Assembly (NCBI RefSeq): GCF_041468085.1
Contig: NZ_CP121015.1
Location: 1-64,000, forward strand
From: Tistrella mobilis
GTDB taxonomy: Bacteria; Pseudomonadota; Alphaproteobacteria; Tistrellales; Tistrellaceae
Direction of reading: 5' to 3'
DNA length: 64,000 nucleotides
The translations under genes were made by a program, and so were the position numbers. Of this stretch, positions 34,724 through 42,310 are shown one piece after another; the first letter of the stretch is position 1, and the number at the start of each line of letters is the position of its first letter. The notes under the pieces were generated by a model. That model was not told the DNA's origin and did not search any database. It saw only the letters and a program-made list of their open reading frames with translations.

Positions 34724-37354
34724 ATGCCGGATCATATGACGAGACGGTACCATATGGCGGGGCGTGGGGCGGTGACGCTGGTGTTCCTGATGACCGGCGC
34801 CGTGCTGCCGCTGGCGCCGGCACCGGTCGCCGCGCAGGTGTCGGCGGTGCGCGACTATGCGATTGCCGCCCAGCCGCTGGCTGCGGCGCTGGTCCGCTTC
34901 TCGGAAACCAGCGGCCGGCAGGTGGTGGCCGATGGCGAACTGCTGCGCGGCCGCACCACCGGCGGCGTCACCGGCAGCTATGCCGATGATGCCGCCCTGG
35001 TCCGGCTGCTGGCCGGCACGGGTCTCACCTGGCGGTTCAGCGGCGAGGCGGTGATCATCCAGGCGGCGCCCGAGAGCAGTGAGGCGCGGCAGCTGCAGCC
35101 ATTGGTGGTAACCAGCGCCGTTCCCGCATCCGACAAGCCCTATGAGACCGCGGCGCCGGTGGCGCATATCGGGGGCGACACCATCCAGCGCTTCCGGGGC
35201 AGCAGCCCTGCCGACATCTTCCGCGGCGTGCCGGGCGTGATGTCGGGCGAGGCGCGCAACGGCGCCGGGTCGATCGACGTCAACATCCGCGGCATGCAGG
35301 GCATGGGCCGGGTGGCGACCACCATCGACGGGGCCGAGAATGTGGTCACCGTCTATCAGGGGTATCAGGGCGTCTCGAACCGCACCTTCGTCGATCCGGA
35401 TCTGCTGGCAGAGGTGGACATCACCAAGGGCTCCGACGTCTCGTCGTTCGGAACCGCCGGCACGGTCGCCATGCGCACGCTGTCGGCCGCGGATATCGTG
35501 GATGAGGGGGAGGAATTCGGCGTCCGGCTGAAGGGCGGGTTCGGCACGAACACCTCCTCGCCCAAGGCGGGTGATACATCGGGCTATGCCTGGCCGTCGA
35601 ATTCGCCGGCGGCCCCCACCGCCAGCCCGACGGGGCTGGACCGTCCGGGCTGGGCGGAGCCGACCAGCGGCTCGGGCAGCGCGGTTGCCGCCTATCGCGA
35701 TGCCGATATCGACCTGCTTGCGGCCTATGCCTATCGCAAACAGGGCAATTATCATGCGGGCAGCCATGGGGCGGCCGCCACCGTCACCAATCTGGGGCCC
35801 GGCGAATACTGCACCAGCTGGGGCAGTTGCAGCCAGGTCGACGACCGTTACGAGAATGGCGGCATCGCCAATTACCGCGCCGGCGAAGAGGTGCTGAACA
35901 CCGAGCTTGAGACCACCTCGTGGCTGGGCAAGGCGGGGCTGCGCTTCAGCGACGGCCATGCCGTGCAGCTGGGCTATACCAAATTCCGCAGCGAGGCCGG
36001 CGACCGCATCGCCTCGCGGCTGACCGGTGAGACTTCGCAGGCGGTCCAGCTGGGCCAGACCGCCGGCACCTGGCTGGATACCGGCACCGTCAATTATCGC
36101 TGGAAGCCCGAGGGCGAGCCGCTGGTCGATCTGAAGGCCAATCTCTACTGGTCGCATCTGGAACTGCGCAACCCCCTCCGCACCGGCTGGCGGCCACCCC
36201 AGCCGGGGGATTTCCGCGCCGGCTCCGACACCGATATGTGGGGGGCGGAGATCACCAATGTCAGCCGGGTGGCGACCGGCTTCGGCGACACCACCTTCAC
36301 CTATGGCGTGTCCTATCGCGGCGAGGATACCGGGCCGAGCGACGGCACCCGCGAGGCGGAAACCTGGCTGGACTATCGCGATGCAAAACGCGAGGAGGCG
36401 GCCGGGTTCGTCAAGGCCGCGTGGGAGGCAACCGACTGGCTGACGGTGAATGGCGGCCTGCGCTATATGCATTTCCGGACCCGGGATCGCAACGACCCCT
36501 ATCTCGAACGCGGCTATGACTATGACGCCCGCTTCAGCGATGGCGGCTTCAGCCCCTCGCTCGGCGTGACCGTGGAGCCCGTGGACGGCACTCAGTTCTA
36601 TGTGAATTATTCGAATGTGATGCGGGCGCCGAGCCTGATCGAATCGGCCTCGGCCTTCACCATGGGTGTCAATCCCGACGTCACGCCGGAACGGTCGCGG
36701 AACTGGGAGCTGGGCGTCAATCAGCACCTGCGCGGCGTGCTGGACCCGGCCGACGATGCCATGGTCAAGCTCAGCTACTTCAACTGGGACGTGACCGACT
36801 ACATCGCCCGCGAGTGGTATTATAATACCCAGCACAACTACTGGAGCATGCATATCTACAATATGGACCGGGCGAAATTCGAAGGCCTCGAACTCTCCGG
36901 CCGCTATCGCCAGGCCGGGTTCACCGCGGAGTTTTCGGCAAATTATTATCTGAACGTCGAATTCTGCCGCACGGCCGACAGCTGCGTCGACACGTCGCTT
37001 TATGGCGACTATTCCACCAACCATGTGCCGCCGGAGTATTCGGCCGATCTCACCCTCTCGCAGCTGCTGTTCGACGACATGCTGACGCTGGGCGGACGCG
37101 TGTCGCATATCGGCCCGCGGGCCATCGGCCATGGCGATCCCACGGCCCAGGGCGCGTCGCAGTTCATTTCTCAGGTGAACTGGAAGCCCTATACCCTGGT
37201 CGACCTGTTCGCGGATGTGGAGATCAACGAGAACCTGACCACCAGCCTGTCGGTGATGAACCTCACCGACCGCTATTACGTCGACCCGCTGGGGCTGGTG
37301 AACCAGCCGGGGCCGGGCCGGACGCTTTACATGTCGGCGACCGTGAAGTTCTGA
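34724..37354 (+). CDS. hasR: HasR-like TonB-dependent haem receptor with signalling domain
   Basis: 876 residues from ATG 34724 (AGGGAAGGA ten bases upstream; ATG 34697 and 34754 possible). Signal peptide VTLVFLMTGAVLPLAPAPVAAQ. N-terminal STN signalling domain (YAIAAQPLAAALVRFSETSG) marks a receptor that drives its own sigma factor. The plug has RGMQGMGRVATTIDGAENVV and YQGYQGVSNRTFVDPDLLAE, very close to HasR-type haem/haemophore receptors. The barrel contains NYSNVMRAPSLIESASAF (the FRAP-like region) and ends in a terminal Phe (LYMSATVKF), needed for barrel assembly. No haemophore HasA gene or HasDE secretion genes follow, so haem may be taken directly or the haemophore is elsewhere. Confidence 0.9.
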   Translation: MPDHMTRRYHMAGRGAVTLVFLMTGAVLPLAPAPVAAQVSAVRDYAIAAQPLAAALVRFSETSGRQVVADGELLRGRTTGGVTGSYADDAALVRLLAGTGLTWRFSGEAVIIQAAPESSEARQLQPLVVTSAVPASDKPYETAAPVAHIGGDTIQRFRGSSPADIFRGVPGVMSGEARNGAGSIDVNIRGMQGMGRVATTIDGAENVVTVYQGYQGVSNRTFVDPDLLAEVDITKGSDVSSFGTAGTVAMRTLSAADIVDEGEEFGVRLKGGFGTNTSSPKAGDTSGYAWPSNSPAAPTASPTGLDRPGWAEPTSGSGSAVAAYRDADIDLLAAYAYRKQGNYHAGSHGAAATVTNLGPGEYCTSWGSCSQVDDRYENGGIANYRAGEEVLNTELETTSWLGKAGLRFSDGHAVQLGYTKFRSEAGDRIASRLTGETSQAVQLGQTAGTWLDTGTVNYRWKPEGEPLVDLKANLYWSHLELRNPLRTGWRPPQPGDFRAGSDTDMWGAEITNVSRVATGFGDTTFTYGVSYRGEDTGPSDGTREAETWLDYRDAKREEAAGFVKAAWEATDWLTVNGGLRYMHFRTRDRNDPYLERGYDYDARFSDGGFSPSLGVTVEPVDGTQFYVNYSNVMRAPSLIESASAFTMGVNPDVTPERSRNWELGVNQHLRGVLDPADDAMVKLSYFNWDVTDYIAREWYYNTQHNYWSMHIYNMDRAKFEGLELSGRYRQAGFTAEFSANYYLNVEFCRTADSCVDTSLYGDYSTNHVPPEYSADLTLSQLLFDDMLTLGGRVSHIGPRAIGHGDPTAQGASQFISQVNWKPYTLVDLFADVEINENLTTSLSVMNLTDRYYVDPLGLVNQPGPGRTLYMSATVKF

Positions 37355-37463
37355 CAGGCAAGGCGGAAGGCAGGAGGCGGCTCTTGGGGCCGGCGCCGAT
37401 CCGGTGCATGATGGGCCGATCCGCCTTCAACGCACCCGACCGACCGCCGGCCCCTGCGCACCG

Positions 37464-37952
37464 ATGCCGAAACCCGCCACCGACGCCGAAACCTTCCGCT
37501 GCCTGTTGCGCCGTCCGGTGGACGATCCGGCGGTGCAGGCGCTGATCCGCGTCGCCCCGGAAGGGCTGGAGCGGGTGGACTGGACCGGCGTCGTCCGGTT
37601 GCAGCGCCACGGGGTGGCGGTGATGTTCAAGACCGCCCCCTGGGTCACGGGCGACGACGGCGAGACGCTGCATGTCGAGGCGATCCATTTTTATGGCCCC
37701 GGCCATGAAGGATCGCCCGGCTTTGCCGGCAGCCTTCCGGCCGGGCTCGCCTTCGGGGCCGAGGAAGCGGCGATCCGCGCCGGCCTGGGGGAGATCCGCA
37801 ACCAGGGCGGCGGCATCTTCAGCCGCACACTGCGTCGCACCCTGCCGCGCTGGATCTCGTTCGATTTCGGACCGGATATCCTGCACCTCCAGTTCAGCGG
37901 CGCGGGCGGGCTGGAACTGGTGACGATCTATGTGCCGCTGCCGGGCGTGTGA
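37464..37952 (+). CDS. Hypothetical protein, 162 residues
   Basis: ATG 37464. Soluble, no signal peptide. Notable pieces are MPKPATDAETFRCLLRRPVD at the start and RTLPRWISFDFGPDILHLQF near the end. No family recognised. It lies 110 bp behind the receptor gene and directly in front of the CRISPR-leader relic, whose hairpin could act as its terminator. Confidence 0.55.
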   Translation: MPKPATDAETFRCLLRRPVDDPAVQALIRVAPEGLERVDWTGVVRLQRHGVAVMFKTAPWVTGDDGETLHVEAIHFYGPGHEGSPGFAGSLPAGLAFGAEEAAIRAGLGEIRNQGGGIFSRTLRRTLPRWISFDFGPDILHLQFSGAGGLELVTIYVPLPGV

Positions 37953-37956
37953 CCGG

Positions 37957-38077
37957 CCCGCGAACCCCAAGCCCCGGTAAAACCCCCGGGAGGTTCGCGC
38001 GGATCGCCTTTTTGCGGATCGCCTTTTTTCCGGCATCGGAGTCAGGGTATTCAAGAGGGGGTGGGTCGCACCCTTGC
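37957..38077 (+). CRISPR. Relic of a CRISPR leader plus 13 nt of a repeat
   Basis: Positions 37957-38064 align with the minus-strand leader of the intact array (56261 down to 56083). Both begin with the hairpin GCCCGCGAACCCCAAG ... GGGAGGTTCGCG, and both end with CCGGC-N2-CGGA-N-TCAGG-N-TATT, AAGAGGGGGTG directly before the repeat. The copy here lacks the segment between two GAGGTTCGCG direct repeats present in the intact leader and has a duplicated GCGGATCGCCTTTTT. The first 13 nt of the repeat (GTCGCACCCTTGC, 38065-38077) remain; then similarity fades. So a second leader-repeat junction existed here. Its T-runs may now serve as a terminator for the preceding gene. Confidence 0.7.
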
Positions 38078-38179
38078 CGGCGCCACCATGAGGCGGATGT
38101 GGTTCAGGCTGTCCCGGTCCTCGACATCGGCGGCAGACAGTTGCATGCGCGGGTATCTGTGGACAAGCCGATGGCGTGA

Positions 38180-38476
38180 TCGTTCTGGCACCATCCTTCC
38201 TGGTGTTTTGCCGTCGCCTTCATCGCGCTGACCGCACGACTTCGCCCTGGTGCGGACCGGCAGCCGGCCGAGTGGGCGGCGCGGTCCGCGGCGCCGGGCC
38301 GGATCGTCATCGACAATGCGAAGAAGATCCTGATCGCCCTGCCGCTCTGCAATGATCTCCACGACTGGTTCGGGGGCGAGATCGCCGAGGACGAAGTCGT
38401 CCTCGGCATCCATGCGTTTCAGTCTGCGCAGCCGCATTGGTCGCGGCGGCGGCTGCAACGGCCGGGCGATCTCTGA
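38180..38476 (+). pseudogene. Possible gene remnant without a start codon
   Basis: An open frame of 98 codons, bounded by TGA 38177 and TGA 38474, has a plausible protein-like second half (PGRIVIDNAKKILIALPL, CNDLHDWFGGEIAEDEVVLG) but no usable start. It sits in a 650-bp stretch (38078-38723) that otherwise shows nothing gene-like. It may be the tail of a gene broken when the CRISPR relic formed. No family recognised. Confidence 0.25.
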
Positions 38477-38603
38477 CGACTTCGCGGCGCCCTCCGATCC
38501 CGGCTTCCGGTCATGGCCGGACCGGGCTATGCTGGGGCATTCCATCAGCGACAAGGCCAGCTGACGACATGTGGATGATGTGGGGCACCCGTCGAATTAG
38601 CTG

Positions 38604-38627
38604 CCCGGCCTGACCGTTCAGGCCGGG
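38604..38627. terminator. Perfect hairpin CCCGGCCTGA-N4-TCAGGCCGGG
   Basis: A 10-bp stem with a 4-nt loop in the gap before the small ATPase gene. No long T-run follows on either strand, so it could be a weak terminator or a regulatory hairpin. Confidence 0.4.
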
Positions 38628-38723
38628 ACAATCGCGTGCGCCATTCTGTCAGCCATCCGCCGTCGGCCGTTTTGCGGGGCATCTCTCGCGGGGGCCGGGG
38701 CCGTGTCCGGAGTTTTCCGACCC

Positions 38724-39254
38724 ATGTCGTCCATACCAGTCCTGCATCTGCTCTCGGGCAAGATCGCGGCCGGCAAATCCACGCTTGCCGCCCGCCTTGC
38801 CGCTGCCCCCGCCACCGTGCTGGTCGCCGAAGACGCCTGGCTTGCCCGGCTCTACGGCCCTGAAATGGCCAGCGTCGCCGATTATGTGCGCTATTCCGCC
38901 CGGCTGCGTGCGGCGATGGGGCCGCATGTCACCGACCTGCTCCGCGCCGGCCTGTCGGTGGTGCTGGATTTTCCGGCCAACACGCTTGCCAATCGGGCCT
39001 GGATGCGCGGGATCTTCGAGGCCGCCGGTGCCGACCATCGCCTGCATCTGATCGACCTGCCCGATGAGATCTGCCGGGCCCGGCTGCGGCAGCGCAATGC
39101 CGCAGGCGGCCACGATTTCGCCGCCACCGATGCCCAGTTCGATCAGATCACCGCCCATTTTGTCCCCCCGGCAGCTGAGGAGGGGTTCCGGGTGGTGGTG
39201 CATGCGGGGCGGCCCGGCTTTGAAACCGGTCGTCGCGACGACGTCTGGCTCTGA
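38724..39254 (+). CDS. Small P-loop ATPase/kinase-like protein
   Basis: 176 residues from ATG 38724. Walker A SGKIAAGKSTLAARL at residues 11-25; SVVLDFPANTLANRAWMRGI provides the Walker B-like acidic strand; RARLRQRNA is a lid-like Arg-rich stretch. It resembles the AAA_33/zeta-toxin-like kinase family of small ATP-binding proteins. Monocistronic, convergent with the cyd operon. Substrate unknown. Confidence 0.75.
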   Translation: MSSIPVLHLLSGKIAAGKSTLAARLAAAPATVLVAEDAWLARLYGPEMASVADYVRYSARLRAAMGPHVTDLLRAGLSVVLDFPANTLANRAWMRGIFEAAGADHRLHLIDLPDEICRARLRQRNAAGGHDFAATDAQFDQITAHFVPPAAEEGFRVVVHAGRPGFETGRRDDVWL

Positions 39255-39322
39255 CGGAAAACCGCCGCGACCTGCAGGCCGCGGCGGTGACCAATCGTCG
39301 GAAGTCGCGGGCGGGGCAGCCG

Positions 39323-39430
39323 TTACGGCTGCTGTTCGGCCGCATCCTCGCGCATTTCGAACCACATCGCGTTCAGCACGGCGAAGGCGCAGGCGAGCGG
39401 CAGGCCGAGCAGCCAGGCGAAGTACCACAT
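39323..39430 (-). CDS. cydX: Cytochrome bd oxidase small subunit CydX
   Basis: 35 residues, sequence starting MWYFAWLLGLPLACAFAVLN and ending in an acidic tail. It has the single membrane helix and the MWYFAW start typical of CydX/YbgT, which stabilises the haem b595/d site of cytochrome bd. ATG 39430 lies 28 bp behind the cydB stop, the usual place. A ribosome site (AAGGAGACAACCCC on the minus strand) supports it. Confidence 0.9.
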   Translation of the reverse strand: MWYFAWLLGLPLACAFAVLNAMWFEMREDAAEQQP

Positions 39431-39458
39431 GGGGTTGTCTCCTTCGTGATGCTTGCGA

Positions 39459-40613
39459 TCAGTAGTAGTGGCCGGCTTCCTCGCGGATCGCCTCTTCCTC
39501 CACCCGGCCCCACATGATGCGGTAGGCCCAGGCGGTATAGGCCAGGATCAGCGGCAGGAAGATCACGGTCACGACCAGCATGATGAACAGGGTCAGGTGC
39601 GAGGACGACGCATCCCAGACCGTCAGGCTGGAGCGCGGGTCGATGGAGGAGGGCAGGATGAAGGGGAACATGGAAAGCCCGACCGTCGAGATCACCCCGA
39701 AGATCGACAGCCCCGAGGCGATGATCGACAGGCCCCGGATCCGGGCGCGCAGTGCCACCAGGGTGACGGCGGCCCCGGCGAAGCCCAGCACCGGCGCGAT
39801 CAGCATCCAGGGGTTGTTGGCGTAGTTCACGAACCAGGCGCCGTCGCCATGGACGACGTCTTTCAGCAGCGGGTTCGACGGGCCGTCGGCCGCCATCGGT
39901 GCCGCCAGCGCATAGCCGTCCACCCAATTGGCCAGCGCCAGCCCGCCAAGGGCGAAGAGGGCGATGGTGGCGACGGCGGCGACGGTGCCGAAATTCCGCG
40001 CCCGCTCACCCACCGCGCCGCCGGCCTTCAGGGTCAGCCAGACCGCGCCGTGCATGGCGAGCATGGCCACCGACATCAGCCCGCAGAGCAGGGCGAAGGG
40101 GTTGAGCAGGCCGAAGAAGCTGCCCTCATAGAAGGCGCGCAGCGTGTCGTCCAGCCGGAAGGGCACGCCCTGCAGCACATTGCCGATCGCGACACCGAAG
40201 ATCAGCGCCGGCACGAAACCGCCCACGAACAGGGCCCAATCCCAGGCGCTGCGCCAGCCGGGCTCGATCCGCTTGGAGCGGTATTTGAACGCCACCGGCC
40301 GCAGGATCAGGGCCGCCAGCACCACGAACATGGCGAGGTAGAAGCCCGAGAACGACACCGCATAAAGCGGCGGCCAGGCCGCGAAGATGGCGCCGCCGCC
40401 CAGGATGAACCAGACCTGGTTGCCTTCCCAGACCGGGCCCACGGTGTTGATGGCGACGCGGCGTTCGACGTCGTTTTTTGCCACGAAGGGCAGCAGCAGG
40501 CCGACGCCCATGTCGAAGCCGTCGGTGGCGGCGAAGCCGATCAGCAGGATGCCGAGCAGCCCCCACCAGATCAGGCGCAGCGTGCCGTAGTCGATAAGCT
40601 CATGCAGGATCAT
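39459..40613 (-). CDS. cydB: Cytochrome bd ubiquinol oxidase subunit II
   Basis: 384 residues, eight or nine membrane segments. Starts near the family pattern LRLIWWGLLGILLIGFAATD GFDMG. Conserved NTVGPVWEGNQVWFILGGGA and SGFYLAMFVVLAALILRPVA. Partner of CydA in the inner membrane; reduces oxygen to water with electrons from quinol at high affinity. Starts 6 bp after cydA. Confidence 0.95.
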   Translation of the reverse strand: MILHELIDYGTLRLIWWGLLGILLIGFAATDGFDMGVGLLLPFVAKNDVERRVAINTVGPVWEGNQVWFILGGGAIFAAWPPLYAVSFSGFYLAMFVVLAALILRPVAFKYRSKRIEPGWRSAWDWALFVGGFVPALIFGVAIGNVLQGVPFRLDDTLRAFYEGSFFGLLNPFALLCGLMSVAMLAMHGAVWLTLKAGGAVGERARNFGTVAAVATIALFALGGLALANWVDGYALAAPMAADGPSNPLLKDVVHGDGAWFVNYANNPWMLIAPVLGFAGAAVTLVALRARIRGLSIIASGLSIFGVISTVGLSMFPFILPSSIDPRSSLTVWDASSSHLTLFIMLVVTVIFLPLILAYTAWAYRIMWGRVEEEAIREEAGHYY

Positions 40614-40619
40614 GGCTGG

Positions 40620-42224
40620 TCACTCCGCCGGGAAGGGCCGGGCGGCGCCACCTGCGGCAGGCAGATGCGTCGCGGACGGGGGCGGGACGGGGTCGTGATC
40701 GGGCTGCGGCCCCTTGCGGATGGCGCGGAGCATCAGCCCCATCTCGATCACGAACAGCACGCTGTAGAACAGGGTGAACCCGGCGATCGTCAGCAGCAGC
40801 TCACCCGCACCCAGGCTGGAGACCGCCATGGCCGTGGGCAGCACGCCTTCGATGATCCAGGGCTGACGGCCGACTTCGGCCACGATCCAGCCCATTTCGG
40901 CCGCGATCCAGGGCAGCGGGATCGCCAGCACCGCGATCTTCAGCAGCCAGCGCTGTTCCCCCAGCCGGTTGCGGGCCGACTGCCAGAAGAACACGCCGGT
41001 CAGCAGGATGAAGAAGAAGCCGAGCCCGACCATGATCCGGAAGGACCAGAACAATGTCGGCACATGGGGCACCAGATCCCAGGCGGCCTGGTCGATCTGG
41101 GCATCGGTTGCAAGGCGCGGGTCGTCGACATAGCGCATCAGCAGCAGGGCATGGCCCATATTGCCACCATTGGCCTCGAAGGCCTCGCGCACCTCGGGGC
41201 CGACCGCATCGATGCTGCGGGCGGCGCGGATCTTCTGCAGCGCGTCATAGGCGATGATGCCGCTGCGGATCCTCTCCTTGCCCTTGTCGACCAGATCGTT
41301 GATGCCGGGCACTTCGGTATCGAGCGAGCGGGTGGCGATCAGGCCCAGCGCATAGGGGATGGTGATCACGTGATGGGTTTCGCGCCCCGCCTGATCGGGG
41401 AAGCCCAGCGCCGTGAAGCCGGCCGGTGCGGCTTCCGTCTCCCACATGCCTTCCATCGCCGCCAGCTTCATGCGCTGGTGTTCGGTCGCCATATAGCCGC
41501 TCTCGTCGCCCAGCACCACCACCGACAGCGAGGACAGAAGGCCGAACGAGGCCGCCACCGCCATGGAGCGTTTGGCCAGCAGCACGTGCCGTCCCTTCAG
41601 CATGTACCAGGCCGAGACGCCGAGCACGAAGATCGAGGCGGTCACATAGCCGGCCGAAACCGTGTGCACGAATTTGGCCTGGGCGACCGGGTTGAACAGC
41701 ACGTCGAAGAAGTTGTCGACCTCCATCCGCATGGTCGCGGGGTTGAAGGCGGCGCCCACCGGGTTCTGCATCCAGCCATTGGCGATCAGGATCCAGAGCG
41801 CCGAGAAGTTCGACCCGATCGCCACCGCCCAGGTGGCGCAGAGGTGCTGAACCTTCGTCATCCGGTCCCAGCCGAAGAAGAACAGGCCGACGAAGGTGGC
41901 TTCCAGGAAGAAGGCCATCAGCCCCTCGATCGCCAGCGGCGCGCCGAAGATGTCGCCGACATAGTGGCTGTAATAGCTCCAGTTCATGCCGAACTGGAAC
42001 TCCATGGTGATGCCGGTCGCCACGCCCAGCACGAAGTTGATGCCGAACAGCGTGCCCCAGAATTTGGTCATCTGGCGCCAGATCGCGCGGCCGGTCATCA
42101 CATAGACCGTCTCCATGATCGCGATCACCACCGACAGGCCCAGGGTCAAGGGCACGAAGAGGAAGTGATAGAGGGCCGTCAGGGCGAATTGCAGCCGTGA
42201 CAGCGATACGACGTCCAGTTCCAT
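40620..42224 (-). CDS. cydA: Cytochrome bd ubiquinol oxidase subunit I
   Basis: 534 residues from ATG 42224, very close in pattern to E. coli CydA, including the long quinol-binding Q-loop type. Haem ligands are visible: His20 in LTALYHFLFVPLTLG (haem b595), the His in QAKFVHTVSAGYVTAS and the Met in FRIMVGLGFFF (haem b558). The GDESGYMATEHQRMKLAAME segment is the quinol region. In an operon with cydDC upstream and cydBX downstream. Confidence 0.96.
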   Translation of the reverse strand: MELDVVSLSRLQFALTALYHFLFVPLTLGLSVVIAIMETVYVMTGRAIWRQMTKFWGTLFGINFVLGVATGITMEFQFGMNWSYYSHYVGDIFGAPLAIEGLMAFFLEATFVGLFFFGWDRMTKVQHLCATWAVAIGSNFSALWILIANGWMQNPVGAAFNPATMRMEVDNFFDVLFNPVAQAKFVHTVSAGYVTASIFVLGVSAWYMLKGRHVLLAKRSMAVAASFGLLSSLSVVVLGDESGYMATEHQRMKLAAMEGMWETEAAPAGFTALGFPDQAGRETHHVITIPYALGLIATRSLDTEVPGINDLVDKGKERIRSGIIAYDALQKIRAARSIDAVGPEVREAFEANGGNMGHALLLMRYVDDPRLATDAQIDQAAWDLVPHVPTLFWSFRIMVGLGFFFILLTGVFFWQSARNRLGEQRWLLKIAVLAIPLPWIAAEMGWIVAEVGRQPWIIEGVLPTAMAVSSLGAGELLLTIAGFTLFYSVLFVIEMGLMLRAIRKGPQPDHDPVPPPSATHLPAAGGAARPFPAE

Positions 42225-42310
42225 TCGAACAACTCCCGCCGGCCGGACCGGCATTATCCTTGGCCGCATCCCCGGCGACGGACGATACCGCCCGGGGCGG
42301 GCGGCTGCCG

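Noticed and set aside
37464-37952. The gene after hasR as a haemophore HasA
   Set aside because: No HasA-like start, length or haem-loop features; sequence is unlike the family.
38051-38554. A 167-codon minus-strand frame
   Set aside because: Composition is Arg/Pro-rich without a ribosome site or motif, and it reads through the CRISPR-leader relic.
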